A stretch of 64,000 bases of DNA, taken from contig NZ_JANZNQ010000006.1 in assembly GCF_027257955.1 (NCBI RefSeq), positions 124,001-188,000 on the forward strand, written 5' to 3'. The notes under the pieces are model-generated. The model did no database searches. It was not told the DNA's origin and worked only from the letters and a program-made list of their open reading frames with translations. Within the stretch, counting starts at the first letter, position 1. Each line of letters starts with the position of its first letter. A program made the position numbers and the translations under genes. This DNA is from Zhongshania aquatica. GTDB taxonomy: Bacteria; Pseudomonadota; Gammaproteobacteria; Pseudomonadales; Spongiibacteraceae. Of the stretch, positions 26,919 through 36,209 are shown piece after piece.

Positions 26919-27794
26919 GTGAATGATGTGAACGATAAGGCGGCGAATTTTATGACAAGTGACAAATCAAATGTAAAGGCGCACGCTATAAATATAGAGT
27001 CGCTGGGACGTAATAGAGTGGAACAATCTATTCACGACGAAGACATTACATTGACAGTAGACAACCTCGATTTGTACTACGGTGAAAAACAGGCATTGTT
27101 CGACGTCAATATGGTTATACCGCGTAAAAAGGTAACCGCGTTTATTGGACCAAGTGGCTGCGGTAAGTCGACGTTGTTGCGTTGTTTTAACCGCATGAAC
27201 GACCTGATCGACACCTGCAGAGTTGACGGCGGGATTTCGCTGGATGGCTCAAATATTTTCGATAAGCGGGTTGATGTTGCAACGCTGCGTCGTCGCGTTG
27301 GCATGGTATTCCAAAAGCCAAACCCGTTTCCTAAATCTATATACGAAAATGTTGCGTATGGATTGCGGATTCAGGGAATAAATAAAAAACGTGTACTTGA
27401 TGAAGTTGTTGAGCGCTCCCTTCGAGGAGCTGCGTTGTGGGAAGAAGTTAAAGACCGCTTGCATGATAATGCCTTAGGTATGTCTGGTGGTCAGCAGCAA
27501 CGTCTTGTAATCGCGCGTACGATTGCCGTAGAGCCAGAAGTACTACTACTAGATGAGCCCGCGTCCGCACTTGATCCTATCTCAACCCTTAAAATTGAAG
27601 AGCTAATTTACGAGCTCAAAGACAAGTACACGATTGTTATTGTTACCCATAATATGCAGCAGGCGGCCCGTGTTTCTGACTATACAGCGTTTATGTATAT
27701 GGGTAAGTTAATAGAGTTTGATAATACGGATATCCTTTTTACAAACCCCAGTAACAAGCAAACCGAAGATTATATTACTGGTCGCTATGGTTAA
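26919..27794 (+). CDS. pstB: Phosphate ABC transporter ATPase PstB
   Basis: ATP-hydrolysing subunit of the Pst importer. 291 residues from GTG 26919; an in-frame ATG at 26952 (280 residues) with AAGGCGG upstream is an equally good start. Walker [10 protein letters not shown] at residues 77-85, the characteristic [12 protein letters not shown]-loop [19 protein letters not shown] signature LSGGQQQR-like ([13 protein letters not shown]), Walker [14 protein letters not shown] and switch His in VTHNMQQA are all intact. Confidence 0.97.
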   Translation: MNDVNDKAANFMTSDKSNVKAHAINIESLGRNRVEQSIHDEDITLTVDNLDLYYGEKQALFDVNMVIPRKKVTAFIGPSGCGKSTLLRCFNRMNDLIDTCRVDGGISLDGSNIFDKRVDVATLRRRVGMVFQKPNPFPKSIYENVAYGLRIQGINKKRVLDEVVERSLRGAALWEEVKDRLHDNALGMSGGQQQRLVIARTIAVEPEVLLLDEPASALDPISTLKIEELIYELKDKYTIVIVTHNMQQAARVSDYTAFMYMGKLIEFDNTDILFTNPSNKQTEDYITGRYG

Positions 27795-27825
27795 GGTTTG
27801 CCGATAGATTTTTGGGAGATTAATA

Positions 27826-28542
27826 ATGAAAGACAAGATTTCACATGCGCACCATATATCTCAGCAGTTCAACACGGAACTCGACGATATTAAAACTCGG
27901 ATGCTGGAAATGGGTGGCTTGGTTGAGAAGCAAGTTGCCGATGCGACGAATGCCTTTATGAATTTAGATACCGGTTTAGCTACGGATGTTAAGCAGGGCG
28001 ATAAGGTCGTTAATAGCTTAGAAGTGTCTATTGATGAAGAGTGCACCATTATTTTGGCGCGTCGGCAGCCTGCGGCCAGTGATTTGCGTTTGGTGTTATC
28101 TATTAGCAAAATCTTAAGCGATCTTGAGCGAATGGGCGATGAGGCCAGCAAGGTTGCTGATAGCGCGATTAAACTAACTGAACTTGGTGGTTTGCCACGC
28201 AGTGTTTTGGAAATTCGCCATATCGGCGATCATGTTTCGGGCATGGTTCGTAATGCCTTAGATTCGTTCGCGCGTCTTGATCTCGACTTGGCTTTGGAAG
28301 TTGCTGAGGAAGATAAAGCGGTTGATCTAGAATATGGCACGGCAATGCGCAGTTTAGTGACCTATATGATCGAAGATCCACGCACAATCTCGTCTGTGCT
28401 GCAGGTCATGTGGGCGTTACGCTCTTTGGAGCGCGTAGGAGACCATGCCCGTAACATTGCAGAGCATGTTATCTATCTTGTTAAGGGCGCCAATGTTCGC
28501 CATGTTGATATTGACGAAATGGCAGCGACCATTCAAGAGTAG
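27826..28542 (+). CDS. phoU: Phosphate transport regulator PhoU
   Basis: Links the Pst transporter to PhoR, keeping the regulon off when phosphate is plentiful. 238 residues, two repeated three-helix PhoU domains: ARRQPAASDLRLVLSISKILSDLERMGDEA (first half) and MIEDPRTISSVLQVMWALRSLERVGDHARNIAEHVIYL (second half) carry the metal-binding ExxxD patterns. It ends the pstCAB-phoU operon, convergent to the AbgT-family gene, with only 38 bases between the two stops. Confidence 0.97.
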   Translation: MKDKISHAHHISQQFNTELDDIKTRMLEMGGLVEKQVADATNAFMNLDTGLATDVKQGDKVVNSLEVSIDEECTIILARRQPAASDLRLVLSISKILSDLERMGDEASKVADSAIKLTELGGLPRSVLEIRHIGDHVSGMVRNALDSFARLDLDLALEVAEEDKAVDLEYGTAMRSLVTYMIEDPRTISSVLQVMWALRSLERVGDHARNIAEHVIYLVKGANVRHVDIDEMAATIQE

Positions 28543-28580
28543 GTCGCTCCGCATCATCAAGTGCTGGGCTAGTAAAGTTA

Positions 28581-30095
28581 CTAGCTCGGCCCTAACGGTA
28601 AGCCAGATGCTAACCACAGGCTGAGCAATACCGACCAGCCAAGTAAAAATATTACCGAGTAGGGCAGCATTAATGCGATTAAGGTGCCCATTCCCGCTGT
28701 ATTGTCATGACGTTGCATAAACGCCACCACAACGCCGAAGTAGGGCATGAGCGGTGTGATGATGTTAGTGCTTGAGTCGCCGATTCGATAGGCCATCTGC
28801 GCTGATTCAGGATCAACCCCCAGAAGGTATAGCATGGGAATAAAAATGGGCGCCATTAAGGCCCATTTTGCCGATGCGCTACCAATTAACAGATTGATAC
28901 TGGCGCTAATTAAAATAAAACTAATTAATAAGCTTGTTTTAGATAGCGCCAACCCTGCAAGCCAAGTGGCGCCATTTATGGCAGAAATTGCCCCGAGTCC
29001 AGTCCAGTTAAAATAATTAACAAACTGCGCGGCGAAAAACATCAAGACGAGATAACCAGAAAGGGTAGTAACGCCTTTTTCCATGCCGGCTATCCAGTCG
29101 TTATGACGCTGATATTTACCTGTTGTATAGCCAAAAATTAAACCACTTATAGTTGCGTAAAGTGCAATGAAAACGACGATGCCGTTGGGGAGTGGTAGGG
29201 CGGCCAGACCGTTAGGGTCGGTGTTACGCATTAATCCGTCACTTGGCATGACCAGCCAGAACAAAAGTAAAACAAAGGCGATACTGAATATGCCCACGCG
29301 TCTGATAGCCTTAGATAAACGTTGACTATCAATCGTTGTTTCTTGATCTTCGTCGATATAATTCCCGGTAGGTTTTGCTAGGCGGGGTTCAACAAGCTTT
29401 TCGTTTATCCACGCGCCAGTAATCGTAATAAACAGGGTAGAGACCACGGTAAAATAATAATTCGCACTGGTTAGTACTTCTCGGCCAGGCGCTACTAATT
29501 CCACGGCTTCTGAACTTATGCCTGAAAGAATTGCATCGACGGGGCCGAGCAGTAGATTGGCGCTGTATCCGCCGGATACTCCAGCAAATGCGGCGGCGAT
29601 GCCGGCCAGTGGTGATCGGCCTGCGGCGCGGAATATCAGTGCCGCCAACGGAATAAGCACAACATAACCTGAGTCGAAACCTATGCTAGACATTACGCCA
29701 GCAAATACGACAAAGCTGCTTAGTATTCTCGGTGGTGCGTTTGCCGCCAACCGTTTTAGAACATGTCCTAAAAGGCCCGAATCCTCAGCCACCGCGATAC
29801 CCAAAATTGCGACGAGCACGGAACCGACTGGGGCGAAATGTATGAAATTACTAACTGCGCTGCTCACCATCCATTTTATGCCGTTGCCGCTGAGCAAAGA
29901 CTTTGCGGCGATCGTTTCGTGCGTTACAGGATGTATAGCGGTAAAACTGAGGTATTGAGCGAGCGCAGAGAAAACTATGATGACTGCGCAAAAATAAATA
30001 AATAGTAGGACGGGGTGTGGTAGTCGATTGCCCATCGCTTCTAGGCCGTTTAGCCAGCGTTGAACGAATGACTGGCGCACTCTGGTATCACTCAT
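28581..30095 (-). CDS. AbgT-family transporter
   Basis: 504 residues with about a dozen hydrophobic segments. Family features: PHPVLLFIYFCAVIIVFSALA, GLLGHVLKRLA, SSIGFDSGYVVLIPLAALIF, GVSGGYSANLLLGPVDAILSGIS, LIGSASAKWALMAPIFIPML and RIGDSSTNIITPLMPYF. AbgT of E. coli imports p-aminobenzoyl-glutamate, a folate breakdown product; MtrF and YdaH of the family have been described as sulfonamide exporters. The substrate here is unknown. Upstream lies the remnant of an AraC-type regulator on the same strand. Confidence 0.95.
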   Translation of the reverse strand: MSDTRVRQSFVQRWLNGLEAMGNRLPHPVLLFIYFCAVIIVFSALAQYLSFTAIHPVTHETIAAKSLLSGNGIKWMVSSAVSNFIHFAPVGSVLVAILGIAVAEDSGLLGHVLKRLAANAPPRILSSFVVFAGVMSSIGFDSGYVVLIPLAALIFRAAGRSPLAGIAAAFAGVSGGYSANLLLGPVDAILSGISSEAVELVAPGREVLTSANYYFTVVSTLFITITGAWINEKLVEPRLAKPTGNYIDEDQETTIDSQRLSKAIRRVGIFSIAFVLLLFWLVMPSDGLMRNTDPNGLAALPLPNGIVVFIALYATISGLIFGYTTGKYQRHNDWIAGMEKGVTTLSGYLVLMFFAAQFVNYFNWTGLGAISAINGATWLAGLALSKTSLLISFILISASINLLIGSASAKWALMAPIFIPMLYLLGVDPESAQMAYRIGDSSTNIITPLMPYFGVVVAFMQRHDNTAGMGTLIALMLPYSVIFLLGWSVLLSLWLASGLPLGPS

Positions 30096-30175
30096 ATCCT
30101 TTGCCTGTATTTAGCTTAGCGTCATTTATTCAACAGTATAACGATAGCCCACAGAATTATTAGTTATCTTTGGCC

Positions 30176-30447
30176 TTAAGTTTTGTTTTTCATCCTGAAT
30201 GCTTCGGGTGGAGTTGAGTACCAACGCATAAATATGCGTCTAAAGTTGGAGCCGTCGCGGTAGTTTAATAGAATCGCAATCGTATCTACAGAGAGCTACG
30301 TATCAAGTAAATACCCCGTCGCAAGGGAGGAAAAGGCATTGTCGCCAACTTCTCTAAATTCTGTTTCCTCTGCGTCCAAGCGCCTTGCCAGGTATCGTTT
30401 GCTAGCAAGCATGGTTGGCGCCACGTCTTCCTCGGTTAACGAATGAT
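30176..30447 (-). pseudogene. Broken AraC-family transcriptional regulator (C-terminal DNA-binding domain remnant)
   Basis: On the minus strand a frame reads TEEDVAPTMLASKRYLARRL, then about 27 residues to GYLLDT, a TAG stop, and then LSVDTIAILLNYRDGSNFRR with an ending IFMRWYSTPPEAFRMKNKT. This is the two-helix AraC DNA-binding domain: the first HTH (VAxxMxxSxRxLxRRL), and the second with the hallmark IAxLLNYxDxSNFxRxFxRWxxxxPxxFR. The in-frame stop lies between the two HTH units, and upstream the frame is closed by TGA with no recognisable effector domain. It is a real but dead gene. Original target unknown, possibly the adjacent abgT-like gene. Confidence 0.85.
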
Positions 30448-30595
30448 ATCGGTGTCATGGTTGGGCGTAATCATAGGTATACTCATGAGCTTTATCGTAA
30501 GCAGCGTACGTTGATGAAGTTTATTGGAACTTACTGCAAGGTAATCTATCTGGACGCCTCTAGGGATATCTGACATCGAATTGGTCACCACTTGG

Positions 30596-30892
30596 ATGTT
30601 GGAACACTGGATGATTGCGATACTGCGTCTCGAGGGGCCAATCTTTATTTTTTTGCTCTTAGTTGTATACGAAAGTATCGTCGTTGCTTGGCGCTTAGAA
30701 AGTGAAGTGATGATGAAGCGCCGTAGATCCCGCTGGCCAGTACACCATCGAGTGTGGAGAGCGATTTTAGCCTTTGTATTGTTCGATTTTGTTTTGTTTG
30801 AACATGGTGGTGCAGATGCAGCGATTTGCGGTTTAGCTGGTGCAAGTATTGCGCGCCTCTGGATTGAGACATTTAACTATTACCAACATTAA
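30596..30892 (+). CDS. Doubtful small membrane protein
   Basis: 98 residues from ATG 30596 (a TTG start five codons earlier is also open). Two hydrophobic stretches (around residues 6-26 and 55-70) are separated by a very basic MMKRRRSRW segment, which would suit an inner-membrane protein. No ribosome site, no recognised family, and the surroundings (a pseudogene on one side and a blank stretch on the other) are eroded, so it may be a chance frame. Confidence 0.3.
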   Translation: MLEHWMIAILRLEGPIFIFLLLVVYESIVVAWRLESEVMMKRRRSRWPVHHRVWRAILAFVLFDFVLFEHGGADAAICGLAGASIARLWIETFNYYQH

Positions 30893-31328
30893 GGTCAAGT
30901 TCGCCTCTCTAGCATGCCAGTTGGTCGTCGCCATGTTTGGAATCATCTGAGGTCGATGAGTCGCGTGGTTGCCTTTAAAATAACAAACCATGCGAGCGCG
31001 TCCAAGTTTGGGTGAGTCACCCAGCTTGGATTGCGGTTTACTGAGAGCCTCTCTTAATATCAATCTGACTGTTCAAATCGCGCCTCTTGCCCCATCTCGT
31101 TATTTCCTCTCAATGTCAGAACTACTTCAAATTAAGTAGAGTTGCTCTAATAGCAAGGCATCACAGTATTGTCAGTTTCTGACGTGCTAAACTGCCCTTC
31201 AAAAATTTAATCATTAACTGCCTAATCGTATTCACGGGAACCTACTGCCCGGTGTAAGCAGGCAAATATTGAATTTTTGTGACAGCCATTAACAATGTAA
31301 TGCTGCGTGTTCCTAGCATGCTTGGCAG
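30893..31328. other. Intergenic stretch, nothing recognised
   Basis: About 435 bases between the doubtful small ORF and the MFS gene. Frames on both strands are short and not protein-like. I see no terminator hairpin, tRNA or repeat. It may be decayed DNA continuous with the AraC remnant. Confidence 0.5.
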
Positions 31329-32615
31329 ATGAGGATGTTTCACTTGGGTAATTCCGAAGTAAATGTGGGTAAGCCCAACAATAAAGCAATGTTTAGTCTG
31401 TACCTCGCGATGATGAGTGTTGGGATGGGACAGACCGTCGTATTTGCCATATTGCCTATGCTTGGCCGTGAACTTCATCTCGATTTGTTGGTATTTCAAT
31501 TCCCTTTCCTAGACATGGTTGTACAGCCCAAGGAGCTGGCAATAACCTCTCTGTCGGCATTGACGGCGTTTGTGTTTTTTATTGCAGCCCCTAAATGGGG
31601 GCGTCTTAGCGACCGACTTGGACGCAAGCCATTGATTATTTTTGGTTTGTTTGGCTATGTTGTCGGAACGCTGCTGTTTAACGGTATCGCGTACTTGGGT
31701 TTGACCGGTGTTTGGTTTGGGGGCTTGTTATTCTTTTGTTTGATTATTAGTCGTATTTTCCACGCCTTGGTTATGTCCGCTTCACACCCATCGTCGACAG
31801 CGTATATGGTGGATGTAACCTCTGTTCATGAGCGAACAAAAGGCATGGGTAAGCTACAGGCGGCTAACCAGATTGGCGTAATGATCGGCCCGGCATTAGC
31901 CTGGTTTGTTAGCATACATTACCTCGCGCCACTTTATATTCAAGCAGGCATATTCTTTGTTGCTGGTCTTCTCGTTTGGCGCTACCTTCCCGGCATACCG
32001 CCTGCAGACAGAAGTGACAGAAAGACCGTTAAAATGTCATTTTTTGATCCGCGATATCGATTATTTATGTTTGTTGGCTTTTCTATATTTAGCTTGGTCG
32101 GCATGGTTCAGCAAACCTTGGGTTTTTACTTCCAAGATATCTTGCAGCTTGACGGTATTCGAGCCGCTCAGCTATTTTCAACCGCAATGGTGTGTTCTTC
32201 TGTTTTGATTCTTGTCGCACAGATAGCTGTTGTTAGGCGGTACCGAGGATTGCCCATGCGCTTATTACGGCTTGGTCTACCCTTTATGCTGATATCTTAT
32301 TTAATATTGGCGAATGCGCACTCCTTAACTATGCTTTATATCGCTATGGGCTTTTTTGGTTTTGGGATGGGGCTAACGGGGCCGTCCTTTGCTGCGAGTG
32401 CGACGATGTCTGTGGAACCCCATGAACAGGGTGGATTGGCGGGTTTGACGGGCGCCATTGCTGGTTTAGGCTTTATGCTGGGGCCATTGCTTGGCGGAAC
32501 TCTGTACCGAATTTCTCCAAGCTATACCTACTGGTGTGCGGCGATAGTAATGGTACTCATTATTTTAGTCTTGCTTGTTTTTGAAAAGTCGTGGCGCAAA
32601 CAAAGCACAGTTTGA
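31329..32615 (+). CDS. Major facilitator superfamily transporter
   Basis: 428 residues with twelve predicted membrane helices. The MFS loop 2-3 signature is GRLSDRLGRKPLIIFGLFGYVVG, and the motif-C-like region of helix 5 is QIGVMIGPALAWFV. It resembles the TetA/DHA1 drug-proton antiporter group, but the substrate cannot be inferred and no drug phenotype is implied. The start is uncertain: ATGs at 31329 and 31335, no good ribosome site. It stands alone, between an eroded region and the DnaA-box cluster. Confidence 0.88.
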   Translation: MRMFHLGNSEVNVGKPNNKAMFSLYLAMMSVGMGQTVVFAILPMLGRELHLDLLVFQFPFLDMVVQPKELAITSLSALTAFVFFIAAPKWGRLSDRLGRKPLIIFGLFGYVVGTLLFNGIAYLGLTGVWFGGLLFFCLIISRIFHALVMSASHPSSTAYMVDVTSVHERTKGMGKLQAANQIGVMIGPALAWFVSIHYLAPLYIQAGIFFVAGLLVWRYLPGIPPADRSDRKTVKMSFFDPRYRLFMFVGFSIFSLVGMVQQTLGFYFQDILQLDGIRAAQLFSTAMVCSSVLILVAQIAVVRRYRGLPMRLLRLGLPFMLISYLILANAHSLTMLYIAMGFFGFGMGLTGPSFAASATMSVEPHEQGGLAGLTGAIAGLGFMLGPLLGGTLYRISPSYTYWCAAIVMVLIILVLLVFEKSWRKQSTV

Positions 32616-32689
32616 TGACAGTCTGGTTAAAATTTATGCTGATTTACGCATCCACCGTGAACGCTACCTCAAGCACGTAATCTACATGC

Positions 32690-32763
32690 TTATCCACAGC
32701 CTTATTCACCTTAATTGGGGAAAACTCTGATTTGCGCTGGTGTAGATCAAATAGTTATGCACA
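32690..32763 (+). promoter_or_regulatory. Cluster of DnaA-box-like sites upstream of fimV
   Basis: TTATCCACA at 32690-32698 and TTATGCACA at 32755-32763 match the DnaA-box consensus TTATNCACA perfectly, and TTATTCACC at 32702-32710 has one mismatch. All three lie on the same strand in 74 bases of otherwise empty DNA (32616-32941). There is no dnaA, dnaN, gidA or AT-rich unwinding element nearby, so it is not an obvious origin. Binding by DnaA is a prediction from sequence only. Confidence 0.55.
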
Positions 32764-32941
32764 TAGGGCTGTCTGCAGGACTTAATAGGCGTAATATCAC
32801 AGATATAACTCAAGATTGTGATTGTCTTCACGTTTTTGCAGGCGTTTAATAGGTTTTAGCTAAGGTGGAGAGGCGAAACCTTTTTAGCCGTTTTGTGTAA
32901 GCTGTTATTTAAGTCGGTATTTGATACCAGAAAAAGTAGAG

Positions 32942-35107
32942 ATGTTTGTCATGGGCTATCGTAAATTACCAACAATGTTGCCCCTGTGCTTAGCGGTGTT
33001 TATGGCACGGGATGCCTTGGGCTTGGGTTTGGGATCTGCCAATTTAGATTCCAAGCTGGGGCAGCCATTGTTTGCTCGAATTCCGATTTTTGGTGCAGAA
33101 GGCATTGGTAGTGAGGATGTTAGGGTAAGTTTACGGTCGGTTACCGATGCAAAAACAGGCGTCGAGATAGGTAGTGTTGATACTCGTTCGATTTCAGCTG
33201 TGGGTGAAATGAATGAATCGGGGACGGGCACCATCTACTTACGCAGCAATCGTCCTGTTGAAGAGCCTTATCTCCACTTTCTTATCAGTGTGCGTTGGCC
33301 CGGTGGCGAGCTAAGTCGGGCGTATACTTTATTGTTGGATTTACCGGAGAATCTTGCCAGCGACGCCGTTAACAATACTCAAGCGATAAGTACCGCTAGT
33401 TCTATTATTGGCGCCCGGAATACATCTGCTGAAGTCTTATCCACCGTATCTAACTCGTCGAATATAATAAGACGCGACTCTGCTGCCCAATCGATCAATG
33501 CTGATACCTCATTTTATACCAGTGTTCGGGGCGATAATCTGTGGAGCATTTCCAAACGTGTCGCTAACGCGAAGGGCGGGAATGCGTCGGTTTGGATGGA
33601 GCGCTTGTACCGAAATAATCCAAAGGCCTTTATTCGCAATAATAGAAACTTATTAAAAGAGCGTGTGACGCTCGATTTGTTTGAAAGCGTTGTCGAGCCG
33701 GAATCTACGTTGGCCTACAAAGACGAGTCCGTCGGTTTGAAACAGAAAGCGGAACACGTGTTGCAATCTACACCACTTGAAAAACCTTTGGCAGGCGCTG
33801 TTCGCGCGCCGACAGTCTCTCGCAGGGATTTGGAGCCGCTGGCCGAGGAGAGCACTGGGGCGCTAACCGAACAGCAGCTCATTCTCCAGAATTTAAATGA
33901 CGTGCGAAATCAGGTGGCTGACGCTTCAGCCAGTATTGTGGCGATGAGCGAAAAATTAGTCGCATTGCAGGCGCAATTGGAAAGTCTGAACCTTGAATAC
34001 GCTAGGTTAAATAGCTCCGATAGCGCGGATTTAGTTCCCATGTCAGTACCGACAGCTGTGCAGCTTGATGGCGATATAATGCAAGTAACCGACGGGATGC
34101 CAAGCGACGAGGAGATCGGGGCTGATCTACTAGGTGCAGCGCAAACCGATGAAATAGATCTAACGGGCTTAATAGGCGAGAGTGAAACTACGAATAGTGC
34201 CGCGCAAGCTGAATTTATTGCGGCGTCAGATGATCAGTCGACTTTAAATAGTGACGCAACGGTTAACCCAGTAATACCTCGTCAGTCATGGACTTGGCTT
34301 TGGTGGTTGCTCCCGCTTTTTGCTGGTGCTCTTTTGTTTTTGCGCAAGCGTGGCGACAAGCAGGCCGTCTCTCTCGTTGATAATTCGCATGAAGATGAAG
34401 ATTCCGAAAGTCTGTCTGACGTGAATGCCGCAGTGGCGGCCCACGCGCAGGCTCAAAGAGCGCTTTCCAAAGACCACTTTAACGATATATTCTCGGCGCT
34501 TGATGCTAAAACCGTCGGAGCTCGCCATGGTGTAGCTACGTCCCCAAGTAAAACGTTAGGCCAAGAGTCTTTGGCAGAAACCTCTTCAACGGCGAGTCAC
34601 AGGAAAACCACGGCCGAACTAGATGACATTGCCTTGTCGTCGGCGCGTCGAGCAGCCACTACCAGCTTGGCTGATATCGATGATGACTTTTTTGCAGATC
34701 TCGATGAGGATGCCTTGTTACAGGGGGGTGGGTTAGAAGACGAGTCAGAGTTTTTAGCGCTAGACATTCCTGATTTCGACCTTCCAGACGCAGGTGAAAG
34801 TTGGTCTTTGCAAAAGCCCGAAAAAGGATCAGATACACTTGCTAGGGTTTCGGCGTGTATTGAATTGGGTGATTATGAGGGGGCTCGTCAGATACTGGAG
34901 GAGAATATCGCCACCAACGATGATTTTGATCTTAAAATGCACTTGTTGGATGTTTATGCCCGCTGTGGCGACCAAGACGAATTTGAAAGTTTGGCCGCGC
35001 AGATGGAAATTACGAATTCTGATAGCGGATTACTTGGCGAGATTGAAAGCTTGCGCGATCAGTTGAAAAGTAATGTCTTTTTCTTAGGTAAAGGTCGAGC
35101 TGATTAA
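32942..35107 (+). CDS. FimV-like polar hub protein
   Basis: 721 residues from ATG 32942; ATG 32951 and an upstream TTG at 32921 are alternatives. Order: signal peptide, the FimV N-terminal domain (LGLGSANLDSKLGQPLFARIPI, LRSV, IYLRSNRPVEEPYLHFLISVRWPGGELSRAYTLLLD), a LysM-like peptidoglycan-binding segment (VRGDNLWSISKRVA, about 190-245), a coiled coil, one membrane helix (WTWLWWLLPLFAGALLFL, about 440-465), and an acidic cytoplasmic part with a C-terminal helical FimV domain. FimV organises the cell pole and type IV pili in Pseudomonas. It is shorter than the P. aeruginosa protein. Confidence 0.9.
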   Translation: MFVMGYRKLPTMLPLCLAVFMARDALGLGLGSANLDSKLGQPLFARIPIFGAEGIGSEDVRVSLRSVTDAKTGVEIGSVDTRSISAVGEMNESGTGTIYLRSNRPVEEPYLHFLISVRWPGGELSRAYTLLLDLPENLASDAVNNTQAISTASSIIGARNTSAEVLSTVSNSSNIIRRDSAAQSINADTSFYTSVRGDNLWSISKRVANAKGGNASVWMERLYRNNPKAFIRNNRNLLKERVTLDLFESVVEPESTLAYKDESVGLKQKAEHVLQSTPLEKPLAGAVRAPTVSRRDLEPLAEESTGALTEQQLILQNLNDVRNQVADASASIVAMSEKLVALQAQLESLNLEYARLNSSDSADLVPMSVPTAVQLDGDIMQVTDGMPSDEEIGADLLGAAQTDEIDLTGLIGESETTNSAAQAEFIAASDDQSTLNSDATVNPVIPRQSWTWLWWLLPLFAGALLFLRKRGDKQAVSLVDNSHEDEDSESLSDVNAAVAAHAQAQRALSKDHFNDIFSALDAKTVGARHGVATSPSKTLGQESLAETSSTASHRKTTAELDDIALSSARRAATTSLADIDDDFFADLDEDALLQGGGLEDESEFLALDIPDFDLPDAGESWSLQKPEKGSDTLARVSACIELGDYEGARQILEENIATNDDFDLKMHLLDVYARCGDQDEFESLAAQMEITNSDSGLLGEIESLRDQLKSNVFFLGKGRAD

Positions 35108-35114
35108 CGTATTC

Positions 35115-35819
35115 ATGGCGACTGATCGTGAGATGGGCTATCGAGTGATAGAAAATAATGAGGACTACCTCGTTATTGATAAAGAGCCAGGCGTTAATTT
35201 ACATCGTAATCAGCATGCCCAAAGTTTGATAGATGTAGTTCACGCAGACTTTCCCAGCGAATCATTTCATTTGGTGCATAGACTCGATGATGCAACATCC
35301 GGCTTGCTTCTACTGGCTAAAAGTCCAGCTGCAGCTGCTGAATTTGGTGAGTTGTTTTCTAATCGGGAGATTGAAAAATACTATTTCGCGATAGCCGATG
35401 GGAAGCCACTTAAAAAGCAAGGCATGATTGTTGGAGACATAAAAAAGAGTCGCAGTGGCAGTTATTTACTCAGTCGCACACGAACGAATCCATCGGTAAC
35501 TCAATTTTTTAGTTATGCTACTCAGGATGGCCGACGTGCCTATCTTTTAAAGCCCCGCACAGGTAAAACCCATCAATTACGTGTAGTAATGAAAAGTCTC
35601 GGTGTGCCTATATTAGGTGATCGTCGCTATGGCCCTAGTGTTCAAGACGCGGATCGAATGTATCTGCACGCCATGGCATTACGATTCCATTTTCGCGGTA
35701 CTGAGCGTAGTTATGTGTCCATGCCTTCAAGCGGTGAAGTGTTTCTTGATGGAGGCTTGCAAGCAGTGTTGTTAAACTGTGGCTCGCCCTGGGACATGGC
35801 GTGGCCAGATTTGAACTAG
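35115..35819 (+). CDS. RluA-family pseudouridine synthase
   Basis: 234 residues. The catalytic motif HRLDDATSGLLLLAKS is near residues 55-70 (catalytic Asp58), followed by EKYYFAIADG and the C-terminal TGKTHQLRVVMKSLGVPILGDRRYG block. There is no N-terminal S4 domain, so it is a short single-domain form like RluA or TruC, acting on an rRNA or tRNA uridine that I cannot specify. It follows fimV by seven bases; upstream GTCGAGC is not a strong ribosome site. Confidence 0.92.
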   Translation: MATDREMGYRVIENNEDYLVIDKEPGVNLHRNQHAQSLIDVVHADFPSESFHLVHRLDDATSGLLLLAKSPAAAAEFGELFSNREIEKYYFAIADGKPLKKQGMIVGDIKKSRSGSYLLSRTRTNPSVTQFFSYATQDGRRAYLLKPRTGKTHQLRVVMKSLGVPILGDRRYGPSVQDADRMYLHAMALRFHFRGTERSYVSMPSSGEVFLDGGLQAVLLNCGSPWDMAWPDLN

Positions 35820-35900
35820 CGATGTTTTAAGTTCGCGAGTGTCACCGCACAATGGTTTTTCCAATCGAATATAAAATGACAAAGTTAAGGTTAATACGAG

Positions 35901-36209
35901 ATGTTAGACGAATCCTCTGACGTGATGGTGAAACTAAACCGAGAAACGTCGCGAATTCTGTGGAAAGATTTACAACGATTTTACGCGCAGGGTGCAGTTT
36001 TGATTGTTGCTGGAGAGCTTGATCTTGTTGCCACCGCAGCGGCAGTTGCCAATGACGATGCCACTGCGGTGTCAGCGTGGATGAAGTCGAATCAGTTAAC
36101 AAAGGCGACAGAAGATATCGCGATTAGTTGGTTGGATGAAAATTGCGAAGTGTGGGCGGTGGTTGTCGCGCCTTGGGTATTAGTGCAGCGCGAGCGGGTG
36201 TCGGTGTGA
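35901..36209 (+). CDS. DUF2288 protein
   Basis: 102 residues of the DUF2288 family: LNRETSRILWKDLQRFYAQGAVLIV, LDLVATAAAVANDDATAVSAWM, ISWLDENCEVWAVVVAPWVLVQ. The family is small, gammaproteobacterial, alpha-helical and of unknown function. Its stop overlaps the GTG start of the next small gene by 4 bp (GTGA), so the two are translationally coupled. Confidence 0.88.
   Translation: MLDESSDVMVKLNRETSRILWKDLQRFYAQGAVLIVAGELDLVATAAAVANDDATAVSAWMKSNQLTKATEDIAISWLDENCEVWAVVVAPWVLVQRERVSV

Noticed and set aside
28581-32615. Antibiotic-resistance locus (AbgT and MFS transporters)
   Set aside because: Both are broad transporter families. Nothing in the sequence shows a drug substrate, so no resistance claim is made.
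32616-32941. Chromosomal origin of replication at the DnaA-box cluster
   Set aside because: There is no dnaA, dnaN, rpmH or gidA nearby and no AT-rich unwinding element. Three boxes alone do not make an origin.
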